The notes: generated from the sequence alone by a model not told the origin. DNA of 64,000 bases from Pelomonas sp965229315 (GCF_965229315.1 NZ_CBDDJA010000001.1:124001-188000), one strand, 5' to 3'; positions 47,413 through 56,057 are shown, counted from the stretch's first letter. Numbers and translations: made by a program.

Positions 47413-50202
47413 ATGAACGTTTCGCGGTGGTCGGCATTCGAAAGCGGGGGCGGCGCCATGGGCGCCCGGCTGCGCGCTTTCGACTGGGCCGCCACGCCGC
47501 TGGGGCCCATCAGCCACTGGTCCGCCGCGCTGCGCGTGACGGTCGACCAGATGATGACGTCCAAGTTCCCGGCCTGCCTGTTCTGGGGCCCGGACCTGAT
47601 CGCCGTCTACAACGACGGCTACCGGGTCATGCTCGGTACCAAGCCCGAGGCGCTGGGCGTGCCGCTGCGCGTCACCTGGGCCGAGGTTTGGGAGCAATTG
47701 CAGCCCATCGCGGCCAAGGCGCTGGCCGGCGAATCGACGTTCGTCGAGGACTACCTCGTGCGCATCGTGCGCGGCGGCAGCCTGCAGGACGCGTGGTTCA
47801 CGTTCAACTACGGGCCGGTGTTCGACGAGCACGGCCACATCGTCGGCATGCTGGACACGGTGGTGGAGACCACCGGCCAGGTGCTGGCGCGCACGCGGCA
47901 GCAGGCCATGCTGCAGCAGATGCCGGGCTTCGCCGCCCTGCTGGGCGGACCCGACCACGTGTTCGAGTTCGTCAACGACGCCTATGTGGAAATCTCCGGG
48001 CCGCGCCAGTTCATCGGCCGCCCGGTGCGCGAGGTGTTCCCTGAACTGGCCGGCCAGGGCTTCTACGACAAGCTCCACGAGGCCTACGCCACCGGCACGC
48101 CGTTCCGCGCCAACGCACTCCCCATCGCACTGGACCGCGCGGACGGCCACCGCTTCATCGACCTGCTCTACGAGCCCGTGCGCAACGCGGCCGGCCAGGT
48201 GGAAGGCATCTTCGTCGGCGGCTATGACGTGACCGACCGCGTGGCCGCCGAGGCGCGACTGAAGGCCCTGAATGCCGACCTGGAGCAGCGTGTGGCCGAG
48301 CGCACGCTGGCACGCGGCCGGGCGTGGGACGTGAGCCCCGAACTGCTGGCAGTGCTGGGCCCCGGCGGGCGCTTCGAGATGGTCAACCCGGCCTGGTTCA
48401 AGACGCTGGGCTGGACGGAGGCGGAGCTGACCGCCGCAGAGTTCAGCCACTTCGTGCACCCCGACGACCTGCAGGCGTCGCACGACGCGTGGCGCGACGC
48501 GACCCGCCGGCCGGTGCTGCAGTTCGAGAACCGCTACCGCACCAAGGACGGTGACTGGCGCTGGCTCTCCTGGGTGGCAGTGCCGGAAGACGGCAAGGTG
48601 TACTGCATCGCCCGCGACGTCACGGTCGACAAGGCGCAGCGCGCCGCGCTGGACCAGCGCACCGCCGAGCGCGACGTGCTGGCGGCCATCGTGCAGACCA
48701 CCGACGTGTTCGTCCAGGTGCTGGACCTGGACTTCCGCTTCCTGGCCATCAACGACGCCAACGCCCAAGAGTACGAGCAGCGTTTCGGCTTCCGGCCTGC
48801 CGTCGGGGACAGCCTGCCCGACCTGCTGGCGCAGACGCCCGAGCACCGCGACACGGTGCTGGCGCTGTGGCGGCGCGCGCTGGCCGGCGAGACCTTCGTG
48901 CAGCAGGCCGAGTTCGGCTCGCCGCAGCGGCGCACGTATGAGATGAAGTTCGACGTGCTGCGCGACGAGCACGGCCGGCAGATCGGTGCGTTCCACATCT
49001 CCACCGACATCACCGACCGGCTGCGCGAGCAGCGCACGCTGGCGGACATGCAGGAAGCGCTGCGCCAGGCGCAGAAGATGGAGGCCATCGGCCAGTTGAC
49101 CGGCGGCATCGCGCACGACTTCAACAACCTGTTGGCCGCCATCAGCAGCAGCCTGCAGGTGATCGACCGCCGCGTGCAGGCCGGCCGCGTGGACGACCTG
49201 GGCCGCCTCATCGACATCGGCGAGCGCTCGGTGCGCCGCGCCGCGGCGTTGACGCAGCGGCTGCTCGCCTTCTCGCGCCGCCAGACGCTGGACCCACGCG
49301 CCACCGACGTGCAGCAGCTGATGCGCGGCATGGTGGACCTGGTGGAACGCACGGTCGGCCCCGCGGTGCATGTCGTGATGGACGCCTGCCCCGACCTGTG
49401 GCCCGTTCGCGTGGACGCCCCGCAGCTCGAGAACGCATTGCTGAACCTGTGCATCAACGCGCGCGACGCGATGCCGGACGGCGGCACCATCACCGTGTCG
49501 GCGCACAACGCCGTGGTGGACGCCCGCCAGGCCGCCGAGCAGAAGGGCCATCCCGGCGACTACGTTTGCCTGTGCGTGCGCGACACGGGCACTGGCATGA
49601 CGCCGGCCGTGATGCAACGCGTGTTCGACCCGTTCTTCACCACCAAGCCGCTGGGCCAGGGCACGGGCCTGGGGCTGTCGATGGTGCACGGCTTCGTGCA
49701 CCAGTCCGGCGGCCACATCCATGTCGAATCCACCGTCGGCGAGGGCACGCTGCTGTGCTTGTACCTGCCGCGCCATGCGGGTGCGGCGGATGCCGACGAG
49801 CCCGCCGCCACCGCCGCCCGCGCCGCGACGGGCACGGGCGAGACCGTGCTGCTGGTGGAAGACGAGGAGGCGCTGCGCGACCTGATGCGCGAGACGCTGG
49901 AAGATGCCGGCTACCGCGTGCGGGTGGCCGCCGACGGCGCGGCCGGGCTGGCCGTGCTGCAGGCCGGGGCACGCGTGGACATGCTGGTCACCGACGTGGG
50001 CCTGCCCGGCGGCATCAACGGCCGCCAGCTCGCCGACGCCGGCCGCGCGATCCAGCCGACGCTGCGCGTGCTGTTCGTCACCGGCTACGCCGACACGGCC
50101 GCCGCCGGCGCCAGCGGCCTGCTGGACGACGGCATGGGATTGATCACCAAGCCGTTCTCGCTGGCCGCGCTGGTCGCCAGGCTGCGCGAGATGCTCGGCT
50201 GA
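47413..50202 (+). CDS. Multi-PAS hybrid sensor histidine kinase with C-terminal receiver
   Basis: This 929-residue soluble protein has about four PAS-type units in the first 545 residues (e.g. MLDTVVETTGQV, IFVGGYDVTDR, YCIARDVTVDK, HISTDITDRLR). These are followed by a HisKA H-box with His568 (GGIAHDFNNLLAAI), an ATPase domain (NALLNLCINARDAMPDGG, DTGTGMTPAVMQRVFDPFFTTK, GLGLSMVHGF) and a receiver with Asp861 in LVTDVGLPGGING. No membrane segments are seen, so it senses cytoplasmic cues, possibly light, redox or ligands. The HDFNN kinase subfamily often acts in phosphorelays. No response regulator with an output domain is adjacent. Confidence 0.93.
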   Translation: MNVSRWSAFESGGGAMGARLRAFDWAATPLGPISHWSAALRVTVDQMMTSKFPACLFWGPDLIAVYNDGYRVMLGTKPEALGVPLRVTWAEVWEQLQPIAAKALAGESTFVEDYLVRIVRGGSLQDAWFTFNYGPVFDEHGHIVGMLDTVVETTGQVLARTRQQAMLQQMPGFAALLGGPDHVFEFVNDAYVEISGPRQFIGRPVREVFPELAGQGFYDKLHEAYATGTPFRANALPIALDRADGHRFIDLLYEPVRNAAGQVEGIFVGGYDVTDRVAAEARLKALNADLEQRVAERTLARGRAWDVSPELLAVLGPGGRFEMVNPAWFKTLGWTEAELTAAEFSHFVHPDDLQASHDAWRDATRRPVLQFENRYRTKDGDWRWLSWVAVPEDGKVYCIARDVTVDKAQRAALDQRTAERDVLAAIVQTTDVFVQVLDLDFRFLAINDANAQEYEQRFGFRPAVGDSLPDLLAQTPEHRDTVLALWRRALAGETFVQQAEFGSPQRRTYEMKFDVLRDEHGRQIGAFHISTDITDRLREQRTLADMQEALRQAQKMEAIGQLTGGIAHDFNNLLAAISSSLQVIDRRVQAGRVDDLGRLIDIGERSVRRAAALTQRLLAFSRRQTLDPRATDVQQLMRGMVDLVERTVGPAVHVVMDACPDLWPVRVDAPQLENALLNLCINARDAMPDGGTITVSAHNAVVDARQAAEQKGHPGDYVCLCVRDTGTGMTPAVMQRVFDPFFTTKPLGQGTGLGLSMVHGFVHQSGGHIHVESTVGEGTLLCLYLPRHAGAADADEPAATAARAATGTGETVLLVEDEEALRDLMRETLEDAGYRVRVAADGAAGLAVLQAGARVDMLVTDVGLPGGINGRQLADAGRAIQPTLRVLFVTGYADTAAAGASGLLDDGMGLITKPFSLAALVARLREMLG

Positions 50203-50425
50203 CGCCTGGCGGGCATTTCCACCGTTGCACCGGGCGTGAGTGGCGGGCAGAGTTGCGCGGATGAGCGCCGCTTTCCACCGAATTCAACGTCACCCCGTGC
50301 CGGGAATGCCTGACGAATTTTTTCTGCGGCACCAGGTCTTGGCGCGAAGCCAGGGGCTTGGTTAAGCCGCAGCCGGTGGAGTAATGCAGCACGGCGCGCT
50401 GAATCAACCAAAATTTAGGCGTCAC

Positions 50426-51088
50426 ATGCAATCAACGAAGGCGCACTGCAACGAGTGCTCGGGTGAACGAAACCACGAGGTGATGCACACCACCAAGTCT
50501 TCATGGTCCGACAACGACAGTGGTGTATCCAGTGGAGACCAGTACGAAATGATTCGCTGTCTCGGCTGCGAGTCCGTTAGGCTGAAACACACCAACTGGT
50601 TCTCTGAAGACGACGGAGTCACGGTCCGGTACTACCCACCAGCAATCTTCCGCAGACAGCCTGACTGGTTCGGCGAGCTTTGGCTTGATCTAGGTGCGGA
50701 AGACGACTTTGTCGAAAAGCTCCTGAAGGAAATCTACGTCGCACTTCAGAACAACCTACCGAGCCTTGCAGCAATGGGCGTGCGAGCGCTCCTTGAGAAG
50801 GTGATGATCTCCAAAGCGGGTGACCTGGGAACCTTTGGTGCAAACATGGCGCAGTTCGAGAAACTTGGCTATGTCTCTCGAGTCCAGCGCGAGCGACTAG
50901 AGGCAATCCTGGAAGTCGGGCATGCCGCTATACATCGCCTCTTTGTTCCCAAGACCACCGAAGTTGTCACCCTCATTGATATCGCTGAGCACGTCATCGA
51001 GAGCGTCTACCTTCATGAAGGTAAGGTCAAAGAAGTCAAAAAGAGGGTTCCGCCAAAGAAGAAGGCCACGGCACCGCCCAAAGAGTAA
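50426..51088 (+). CDS. DUF4145 domain-containing protein, probably acquired
   Basis: This 220-residue protein starts MQSTKAHCNECSGERNHE. A small zinc-ribbon-like region with CNEC and CLGC pairs is followed by the DUF4145 core (LKEIYVALQNNLPSLAAMGVRALLEKVMISKA, LEAILEVGHAAIHRLFVPKTTE). The C-terminus is basic (KEVKKRVPPKKKATAPPKE). DUF4145 occurs alone and fused to restriction and other defence-type proteins. Its function is unknown. Base composition and codon use are visibly less GC-rich than every neighbour, and an IS3-family element lies about 100 bases downstream, so horizontal acquisition is likely. The start was chosen at the second in-frame ATG. Confidence 0.82.
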   Translation: MQSTKAHCNECSGERNHEVMHTTKSSWSDNDSGVSSGDQYEMIRCLGCESVRLKHTNWFSEDDGVTVRYYPPAIFRRQPDWFGELWLDLGAEDDFVEKLLKEIYVALQNNLPSLAAMGVRALLEKVMISKAGDLGTFGANMAQFEKLGYVSRVQRERLEAILEVGHAAIHRLFVPKTTEVVTLIDIAEHVIESVYLHEGKVKEVKKRVPPKKKATAPPKE

Positions 51089-51132
51089 TGCCTAATAACC
51101 CTTCTCTGGAGCGGACTCGCACCGGCACGGCA

Positions 51133-51179
51133 CTTGGCCCGCTTCCTGGAGTGGTTCATCATCCGTCCAGCGGGCCAAG
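51133..51179. repeat. Inverted repeat between the DUF4145 gene and the IS element
   Basis: Perfect 11-base arms CTTGGCCCGCT (51133-51143) and AGCGGGCCAAG (51169-51179) are separated by 25 bases. The spacer holds CTGGA at its left side. TCCAG lies at 51166-51170, overlapping the right arm by two bases. There is no T run. It could be a degenerate terminator or the end of an older element. Confidence 0.6.
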
Positions 51180-51187
51180 CGCCACAC

Positions 51188-51213
51188 TGAATCGCCCCGG
51201 GTATCGAGGAGGC
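51188..51213 (+). repeat. IS left terminal inverted repeat
   Basis: It starts TGAATCGCCCCGGGT and continues ATCGAGGAGGC. It matches the right end in 23 of 26 positions. It lies 24 bases before orfA. Confidence 0.88.
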
Positions 51214-51237
51214 TCAACACTCTGAGAGGATTGAGCC

Positions 51238-51561
51238 ATGAGCAAGTCGAACAAGTTCTCGCCCGAAGTGCGTGAGCGCGCGGTGAGGATGGTGCAGGAG
51301 CACCGAGGGGAGTACCCGTCGCTGTGGGCGGCCATCGAGTCCATCGCGCCCAAGATTGGCCGCGTGCCACAGACGCTGAACGAATGGGTCAAGCGCGCGG
51401 AGGTTGATGCCGGCGTGCGCGAGGGCGTCACAACCAGTGAGGCTCAGCGCGTGAAGGAGCTGGAGCGAGAGAACCGAGAGCTGCGCAAGGCCAACGAGAT
51501 CCTGAAGCTGGCCAGCGCGTTTTTCGCCCAGGCGGAGCTCGACCGCCGCATCAAGTCCTGA
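51238..51561 (+). CDS. IS3-family transposase OrfA
   Basis: This 107-residue protein has an N-terminal helix-turn-helix (FSPEVRERAVRMVQEHRGEYPSLWAAI, IAPKIGRVPQTLNEWVKRA) for end binding. A leucine-zipper-like coiled coil (VKELERENRELRKANEILKLASAFFAQAEL) mediates OrfA/OrfAB contacts. The TGA at 51559-51561 lies downstream of a point where the -1 frame is already open. A G-TTT-TTC string at 51519-51525 is a candidate site for the programmed -1 frameshift that makes the OrfAB transposase. Confidence 0.93.
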   Translation: MSKSNKFSPEVRERAVRMVQEHRGEYPSLWAAIESIAPKIGRVPQTLNEWVKRAEVDAGVREGVTTSEAQRVKELERENRELRKANEILKLASAFFAQAELDRRIKS

Positions 51562-52463
51562 AGGCCTTCGTCGACCGGCATCGCCAGCAGTTCGGGGTCG
51601 AGTCGATCTGCAGCGTCTTGCAGATCGCCCCGTCGGCGTATTGGCGCCATGCGGCTCGTCAGCGCAACCCGGTGCTGTGCTCACGTCGCGCGCAGCGTGA
51701 CGCGAGCCTGGTGCCTCAGGTCCAGCGCGTATGGCAGGCCAATATGCAGGTCTACGGTGCCGACAAGGTCTGGCACCAGCTCAACCGCGAAGGTGTAGCG
51801 GTGGCGCGCTGCACCGTCGAGCGGTTGATGCGCCAGGAGGGCTTGCAGGGCGTGCGCCGAGGCAAGGCGGTGCGCACCACCGTCCCTGACCCCAAGGCGC
51901 CATGCCCGCTGGATCGGGTCAACCGTCAGTTCCGTGCCGAGCGGCCCAACCAGCTCTGGGTCTCGGACTTCACCTACGTCTCGACCTGGCAAGGCTGGGT
52001 CTACGTGGCGTTCGTGGTGGACGTGTTCAGCCGGCGCATCGTGGGCTGGCGCCAGAGCAGCTCGATGCACACCGAGTTCGTGCTCGACGCGCTGGAGCAG
52101 GCGCTGTATGACCGCAAGCCATCCGACGACGGCAGCCTGACACACCACTCCGACAGGGGCTCGCAATACCTGTCCATTCGCTACAGCGAGCGCTTGGCCG
52201 AGGCCGGCATCGAGCCTTCAGTGGGGTCCAAGGGCGACAGTTACGACAACGCCCTGGCCGAGACCATCAACGGCCTGTACAAGGCAGAGTTGATCCACCG
52301 ACGCGGGCCGTGGAAGACCAAGCAGGCAGTGGAGCTGGCAACGCTGGAATGGGTCGCTTGGTTCAACCACCACCGATTGATGGAGCCTCTGGGCTACGTC
52401 CCGCCGGCCGAGTTCGAGGCCAACTACCATCGACAACGCGCTGGTCAGGCCGCGACCGTCTGA
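51522..52463 (+). CDS. IS3-family transposase OrfB (DDE integrase core, made by -1 frameshift)
   Basis: This frame is -1 relative to orfA and open through the overlap. The first ATG is at 51618, so translation is expected as an OrfAB fusion of about 400 residues. The HTH_21-like region (VWQANMQVYGADKVWHQLNREGV) precedes an rve integrase core with the DDE triad: Asp in LWVSDFTYVSTW, Asp in LTHHSDRGSQYLS, and Glu in DNALAETINGLYKAEL. It ends RAGQAATV before the right inverted repeat. No internal stops or frameshifts are seen in the catalytic part. Confidence 0.9.
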   Translation, partial: FRPGGARPPHQVLKAFVDRHRQQFGVESICSVLQIAPSAYWRHAARQRNPVLCSRRAQRDASLVPQVQRVWQANMQVYGADKVWHQLNREGVAVARCTVERLMRQEGLQGVRRGKAVRTTVPDPKAPCPLDRVNRQFRAERPNQLWVSDFTYVSTWQGWVYVAFVVDVFSRRIVGWRQSSSMHTEFVLDALEQALYDRKPSDDGSLTHHSDRGSQYLSIRYSERLAEAGIEPSVGSKGDSYDNALAETINGLYKAELIHRRGPWKTKQAVELATLEWVAWFNHHRLMEPLGYVPPAEFEANYHRQRAGQAATV

Positions 52464-52476
52464 CTTAAACCAACAG

Positions 52477-52502
52477 GCCTCCGCGGAACCCGGGGCGATT
52501 CA
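52477..52502 (-). repeat. IS right terminal inverted repeat
   Basis: Read on the minus strand it begins TGAATCGCCCCGGGT and continues TCCGCGGAGGC. It ends the element, followed by the CAC target duplication. Confidence 0.88.
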
Positions 52503-52651
52503 CACCGGCGCTCGCCGCTCATCTCAAACGTTGAGCCTCAGTCTTCAGCCGGGTCATCGGGCCTCCTGCCGCTTCCGCCACGGGTCGGCCACCTGCCGGT
52601 CGCGCGCATGGGCAACCGATGGCGTCCCGCCGTGAAGCGCCCAGCCGCCCC

Positions 52652-53950
52652 TCACTCCTCCCAGCGAAAGCGCCACACGGCCACGACGGCGAACACGGCG
52701 GCGAACCCCAGCATCACCGCCGCCGGCAGCAGCGCCTGCGCGAACGGCTGGCCGCGCCAGGTCATCGCGTCCAGCGCATCGACCGCCCAGCGCGTGGGCA
52801 CGGCCAGTGACAGCGTCTGCAGCCATTCCGGGAAGATGAAGGCCGGCACCCACGCGCCGCCCAGCATGACCATCAGCAGCGTGGCCAGGATGGCCAGGCC
52901 GCGCGTGGCCTCCGGCGTGCGGCCCAGCGCGGCGACCAGAAGGCCGAAGCTGGCCGTCAGCAGCGAGAAGCACACCAGCACCAGCACGAAGCCCGCCGGG
53001 CTGCCCAGTACGCGCACGCCGAACGCGGCGATGGCGACCGCGTAGATGACCGTGAAGACGACCATCGAGATCAGCGCGCTGGCCGCCACGCGGCTGCCGA
53101 TGAGCTGCAGGCGTGACAGCGGCGCCGCGCGCAAGCGCTTCCACAGCCCCAGCCGGCGCATCAGCAGCAGGCCCACCGCCATGTCCACGCCGCTCATCAG
53201 GATGAACTGCACGCCCATGCCGGCAAACGCGTGCGCGTAGCTGTTGTAGGCGACCGGCGCCGCGTTCGCGCCGGCCTGCACCGCCTCGATCTCGCGCGTG
53301 GTGTAGGGCAGGGACAGCCCGCCCGCCTGCGGCGCCGACGCCCCCTGGGCCTGCGGCAGCGCGGCCTCGCGGCGCTGCACCGCGCCGATGCTGTCGAACA
53401 TGCGCACCAGCTCGGCGCGGCGGTCGGTGTCCAGCGCCGTGTCCTTCTCGACCTCGCGCCGCATGTCGGCCATCGCCGGGCTGCTGGCGCTGAACGTCGC
53501 GCGGCTGACCTCCTGCATCAGCGTCTGCGCCAGCAGCCCGCGCACCACGGCCAGCGCGCTGGACTGGGACGGGTCGTAGTGCAGCGCGATCTCGGGCTTG
53601 GGCGCGGCGCCGAACAGCGCCGCGCCGGCCCGCTGGCCCAGACCCTGCGGCAGCACGGCCACCGCACGCAGCGTGCCGGCGCGCACCTGGGCGACGGCAT
53701 CGGCCTCGTCGGTGACGGTGGTCTTGAGCAACGGCTCCGCCTGCAGCGCCGCCACGACGCGCTGCGACAGCGGGCTGTGGTCCAGGTCCACCACGCCGAT
53801 GGGGATGCCGGCCATCTTGCTGCCGGTGCCGAACAGGCTGCCGAAGAAGGCGGCGATGAGGATGGGCGCGACCATGCTCATCAGCACGGCGCGGCGGTTG
53901 GAGAAGTGCAGCTTGATTTCGGCCCGCACCAGGGCCAGGAGAGCATTCAT
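52652..53950 (-). CDS. ABC-2 type transporter permease
   Basis: This 432-residue protein has one N-terminal membrane helix (AVLMSMVAPILIAAFFGSLFG), a large periplasmic domain (about 45-230), then five helices (VQFILMSGVDMAVGLLLM, ALISMVVFTVIYAVAIAAF, LVCFSLLTASFGLLVAAL, GLAILATLLMVMLGGAWVPAF, LLPAAVMLGFAAVFAVVAVW). This is the ABC-2/DrrB-YhhJ-like layout used by drug or lipid exporters. The ATPase gene lies 119 bases upstream on the same strand, making a two-gene exporter. No MFP or outer-membrane factor is adjacent. Confidence 0.9.
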   Translation of the reverse strand: MNALLALVRAEIKLHFSNRRAVLMSMVAPILIAAFFGSLFGTGSKMAGIPIGVVDLDHSPLSQRVVAALQAEPLLKTTVTDEADAVAQVRAGTLRAVAVLPQGLGQRAGAALFGAAPKPEIALHYDPSQSSALAVVRGLLAQTLMQEVSRATFSASSPAMADMRREVEKDTALDTDRRAELVRMFDSIGAVQRREAALPQAQGASAPQAGGLSLPYTTREIEAVQAGANAAPVAYNSYAHAFAGMGVQFILMSGVDMAVGLLLMRRLGLWKRLRAAPLSRLQLIGSRVAASALISMVVFTVIYAVAIAAFGVRVLGSPAGFVLVLVCFSLLTASFGLLVAALGRTPEATRGLAILATLLMVMLGGAWVPAFIFPEWLQTLSLAVPTRWAVDALDAMTWRGQPFAQALLPAAVMLGFAAVFAVVAVWRFRWEE

Positions 53951-54028
53951 GAATCAACCTCTGGTGGCATCAAACAGATCCAAACCCAGCGACTGCCGCA
54001 GAACCGGCTTTGCCGGGCTGCTGGCAGT

Positions 54029-54045
54029 GCCCCCTTTGAGGGGGC
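54029..54045. repeat. GC-rich hairpin GCCCCCT-TTG-AGGGGGC
   Basis: Perfect seven-base arms surround a three-base loop, in the 119-base gap between the ABC ATPase and permease genes. A second GC-rich dyad (GGCCGGCG / AGCCGGTAGG region) follows immediately. There is no T tract. The pattern recalls the CCCCC/GGGGG hairpin upstream of the LysE gene in this window. Confidence 0.6.
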
Positions 54046-54069
54046 CGGCGTCAGCCGGTAGGGGGTGGG

Positions 54070-55005
54070 CTAATCCCGCAGGGCGCGGCCGGTGAGTTGC
54101 AGGAAGACGTCTTCCAGCGTGGCGCGCGCCGAGGCCAGGCCGCGCACGCGGATGCCGCGCTCGGCCAGGGCCGCCAGCAGCGGTCCGGTGTCACGCGCGA
54201 TGTCGGCCACGCTGACGTCCAGCCGCTGGCCCACGCGCCTGATGTCCGCAAAGCCCGCCAGGCCCTGCAGCGCCGCATCGTCGGGCTCGCCGTCGATCTC
54301 GACGTGCAGTTGCTGCGCGGCCGGCAGCAGCGCGTAGAGCTGGGCCTGCGTGCCGCTGGCGACGACGCGGCCATGGTCGATGACGACGATGCGGTCGGCC
54401 AGGCGTTCGGCCTCTTCCATGTAGTGCGTGGTGTAGATCAGCGCCTTGCCGGCGCGCTTGAGCATTTCGAGGTTGTCGAAGATGGCGTTGCGGCTTTGCG
54501 GGTCCACGCCGGCGGTGGGTTCGTCGAGCAGCAGGACTTCGGGGTCGTGGATCAGCGCGCAGGCGATGTTCAGGCGCCGCTTCATGCCGCCGGAGAAGGT
54601 CGAGGGCTTGTCGGCGGCGCGCTCCGACAGGCCCACCATGGCCAGCACCTCGTCGGTGCGGCGCTTCAGCACGTCGGGCGCCATGCCGTACAGCGCGCCG
54701 AACAGCTGCAGGTTCATGCGCGCCGGCAGCTCCTCGTACAGCGCGATGTCCTGCGGCACCAGGCCGATGCGGCGCTTGTAGGCGGCCTCGTCGCTGGCCA
54801 GGCTGACGCCGCCGGACAGCGTCACCGTGCCGGCATCCGGCGCCGTCAGCCCGCAGATCATGCCCACCGTCGTGGACTTGCCCGCACCATTGGGCCCGAG
54901 CAGCCCCAGCACCTCGCCTGGGCGCAGGCCCAGGCTCACATCCGCCACCGCCACCCGCTCGCCGTACGCCTTGCGCAGGCCACGGGCCACCAGCACTTCG
55001 TCCAT
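54070..55005 (-). CDS. ABC transporter ATP-binding protein (drug/ABC-2 exporter type)
   Basis: This 311-residue ATPase starts MDEVLVARGLRKAYGERVAVADVSLGL. It has Walker A GPNGAGKSTTVGM, a Q-loop in RIGLVPQDIALYEEL, signature FSGGMKRRLNIA, and Walker B VLLLDEPTAGVDPQSR. The C-terminal DrrA-like extension (QRLDVSVADIARDTGPLLAALAERGIRVRG) matches multidrug or glycolipid exporters. It pairs with the downstream ABC-2 permease. The start at 55005 was chosen because the longer frame is Arg-rich. It diverges from the dehydrogenase gene. Confidence 0.93.
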   Translation of the reverse strand: MDEVLVARGLRKAYGERVAVADVSLGLRPGEVLGLLGPNGAGKSTTVGMICGLTAPDAGTVTLSGGVSLASDEAAYKRRIGLVPQDIALYEELPARMNLQLFGALYGMAPDVLKRRTDEVLAMVGLSERAADKPSTFSGGMKRRLNIACALIHDPEVLLLDEPTAGVDPQSRNAIFDNLEMLKRAGKALIYTTHYMEEAERLADRIVVIDHGRVVASGTQAQLYALLPAAQQLHVEIDGEPDDAALQGLAGFADIRRVGQRLDVSVADIARDTGPLLAALAERGIRVRGLASARATLEDVFLQLTGRALRD

Positions 55006-55142
55006 TCGCTTCTCCTTGAACCTGGGCCGCATGCTAGGGACGGCCCGGCCGCGCACCAACGGCAAGCGACGGATGGCGAGCAGAAGGCGCCAATCGACAG
55101 ACGCGGGATGTCGCGCGTGCCGCCGGGCGCCATACTGCCGCC

Positions 55143-56057
55143 ATGGCAACACGACGCGTGGGCATCATCGGCACCGGCTGGGTAGGCACCAGCGTCGCGT
55201 TCTCGACGCTGATGGCCGGCCATGCCGCGGAGCTGTGGCTGCACGACGCCCGCGACGCGGTGGCCGAAGGCGAAGCCATGGACCTGGCCGACGGCGCCGC
55301 CTTCTACCCGCGCTGCGCCGTGCGCGCCGTGCCGCTGGCGGCGATGCGCGAGGCCGACGTGGTCGTCGTGGCCGCCGGGCGCAATGGCCGCCCGGACGAG
55401 AGCCGGCTGGACCTGCTGCGCGACAACGCGCGGCTGGCCGCCGACATCGGCAGCGCGCTGGCGGGCTTCGGCGGCGTCATCATCGTCGTGGCCAATCCGG
55501 TGGACGTGCTGACCCGCGTCATCGCCGCAGCCAGCGGCCTGCCGGCCGCGCGGGTGTTCGGCACCGGCACGCTGCTGGACAGCTCACGGCTGCGCGAACG
55601 GCTGGCGCTGCGGCTGGGCGTGGCGCCGGTGTCGGTGCATGCGCAGGTGCTGGGCGAGCACGGCGACTCGTCGGTGATGCACTGGTCGGGCGCGCGCATC
55701 GGCGGCGTCGCGCTGCGCGACTGGCCGGGCTGGAGCACGGCCGACGAAGCCGCCATCGCCCACGCGGTGCGGCGCGCGGCCTACGAGGTCATCCGCCGCA
55801 AGGGCGCCACCAACCACGCCATCGGCCTGGTGGCAGCCGAGCTGGTGGGTTGCGTGCTGCGTGACGAGCGCCGTGTGCTGCCGGTGTCGCGGCTGCAGGA
55901 CGGTGCGCTCGGGCTGCACGGCGTGGCGCTGTCGCTGCCGACGCGGGTGGGCGCCGGGGGCGCCGGGCCGGTCGTCGAGCCGGCGCTGGACGCCGCCGAG
56001 CGCACGGCGCTGTCGGCATCCGACAGCGTGCTGGCCCAGGCCTTCGCGTCGCTGTAG
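55143..56057 (+). CDS. Lactate/malate dehydrogenase family protein with unusual specificity residue
   Basis: This 304-residue NAD-dependent 2-hydroxyacid dehydrogenase has a Rossmann motif VGIIGTGWVGTSVAF, NAD-ring segment VVANPVDVLTRV, catalytic His173 in GEHGDS, and substrate Arg149 (LDSSRL). The active-site loop reads AGRNGRPDESRLDLL. The position that is Gln in lactate dehydrogenase and Arg in malate dehydrogenase appears to be Gly82, which suggests a different or bulkier 2-oxoacid. The C-terminus is normal. It may serve a 2-hydroxyacid from the nearby acyl-CoA/amino acid degradation genes, but this is inference. Confidence 0.87.
   Translation: MATRRVGIIGTGWVGTSVAFSTLMAGHAAELWLHDARDAVAEGEAMDLADGAAFYPRCAVRAVPLAAMREADVVVVAAGRNGRPDESRLDLLRDNARLAADIGSALAGFGGVIIVVANPVDVLTRVIAAASGLPAARVFGTGTLLDSSRLRERLALRLGVAPVSVHAQVLGEHGDSSVMHWSGARIGGVALRDWPGWSTADEAAIAHAVRRAAYEVIRRKGATNHAIGLVAAELVGCVLRDERRVLPVSRLQDGALGLHGVALSLPTRVGAGGAGPVVEPALDAAERTALSASDSVLAQAFASL

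Larger units (their letters stand above)
51188..52502 (+). mobile_element. Intact IS3-family insertion sequence
   Basis: This is a 1315-base element. Terminal inverted repeats begin TGAATCGCCCCGGGT at both ends, with 26 bases and three mismatches (51188-51213 and 52477-52502). It is flanked by the 3-bp direct repeat CAC (51185-51187 and 52503-52505), the expected target duplication. Two overlapping transposase frames fill it. Ends, frames and DDE residues look intact, so it may be active or recently inserted. Confidence 0.93.

Noticed and set aside
50144..50431. Minus-strand frame of 95 residues between the hybrid kinase and DUF4145 genes
   Set aside because: It has no recognisable motif or ribosome binding site and overlaps the kinase 3' end antisense. 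I see no supported gene in 50203-50425.
51133..51179. Integron attC site or transposon end
   Set aside because: There are arms and a spacer but no attC core sites (GTTRRRY) and no integron integrase nearby. It is better left as an unexplained inverted repeat.
52503..52651. Coding remnant right of the IS element
   Set aside because: No frame of convincing composition or motif is present. It is treated as intergenic sequence disrupted by the insertion.
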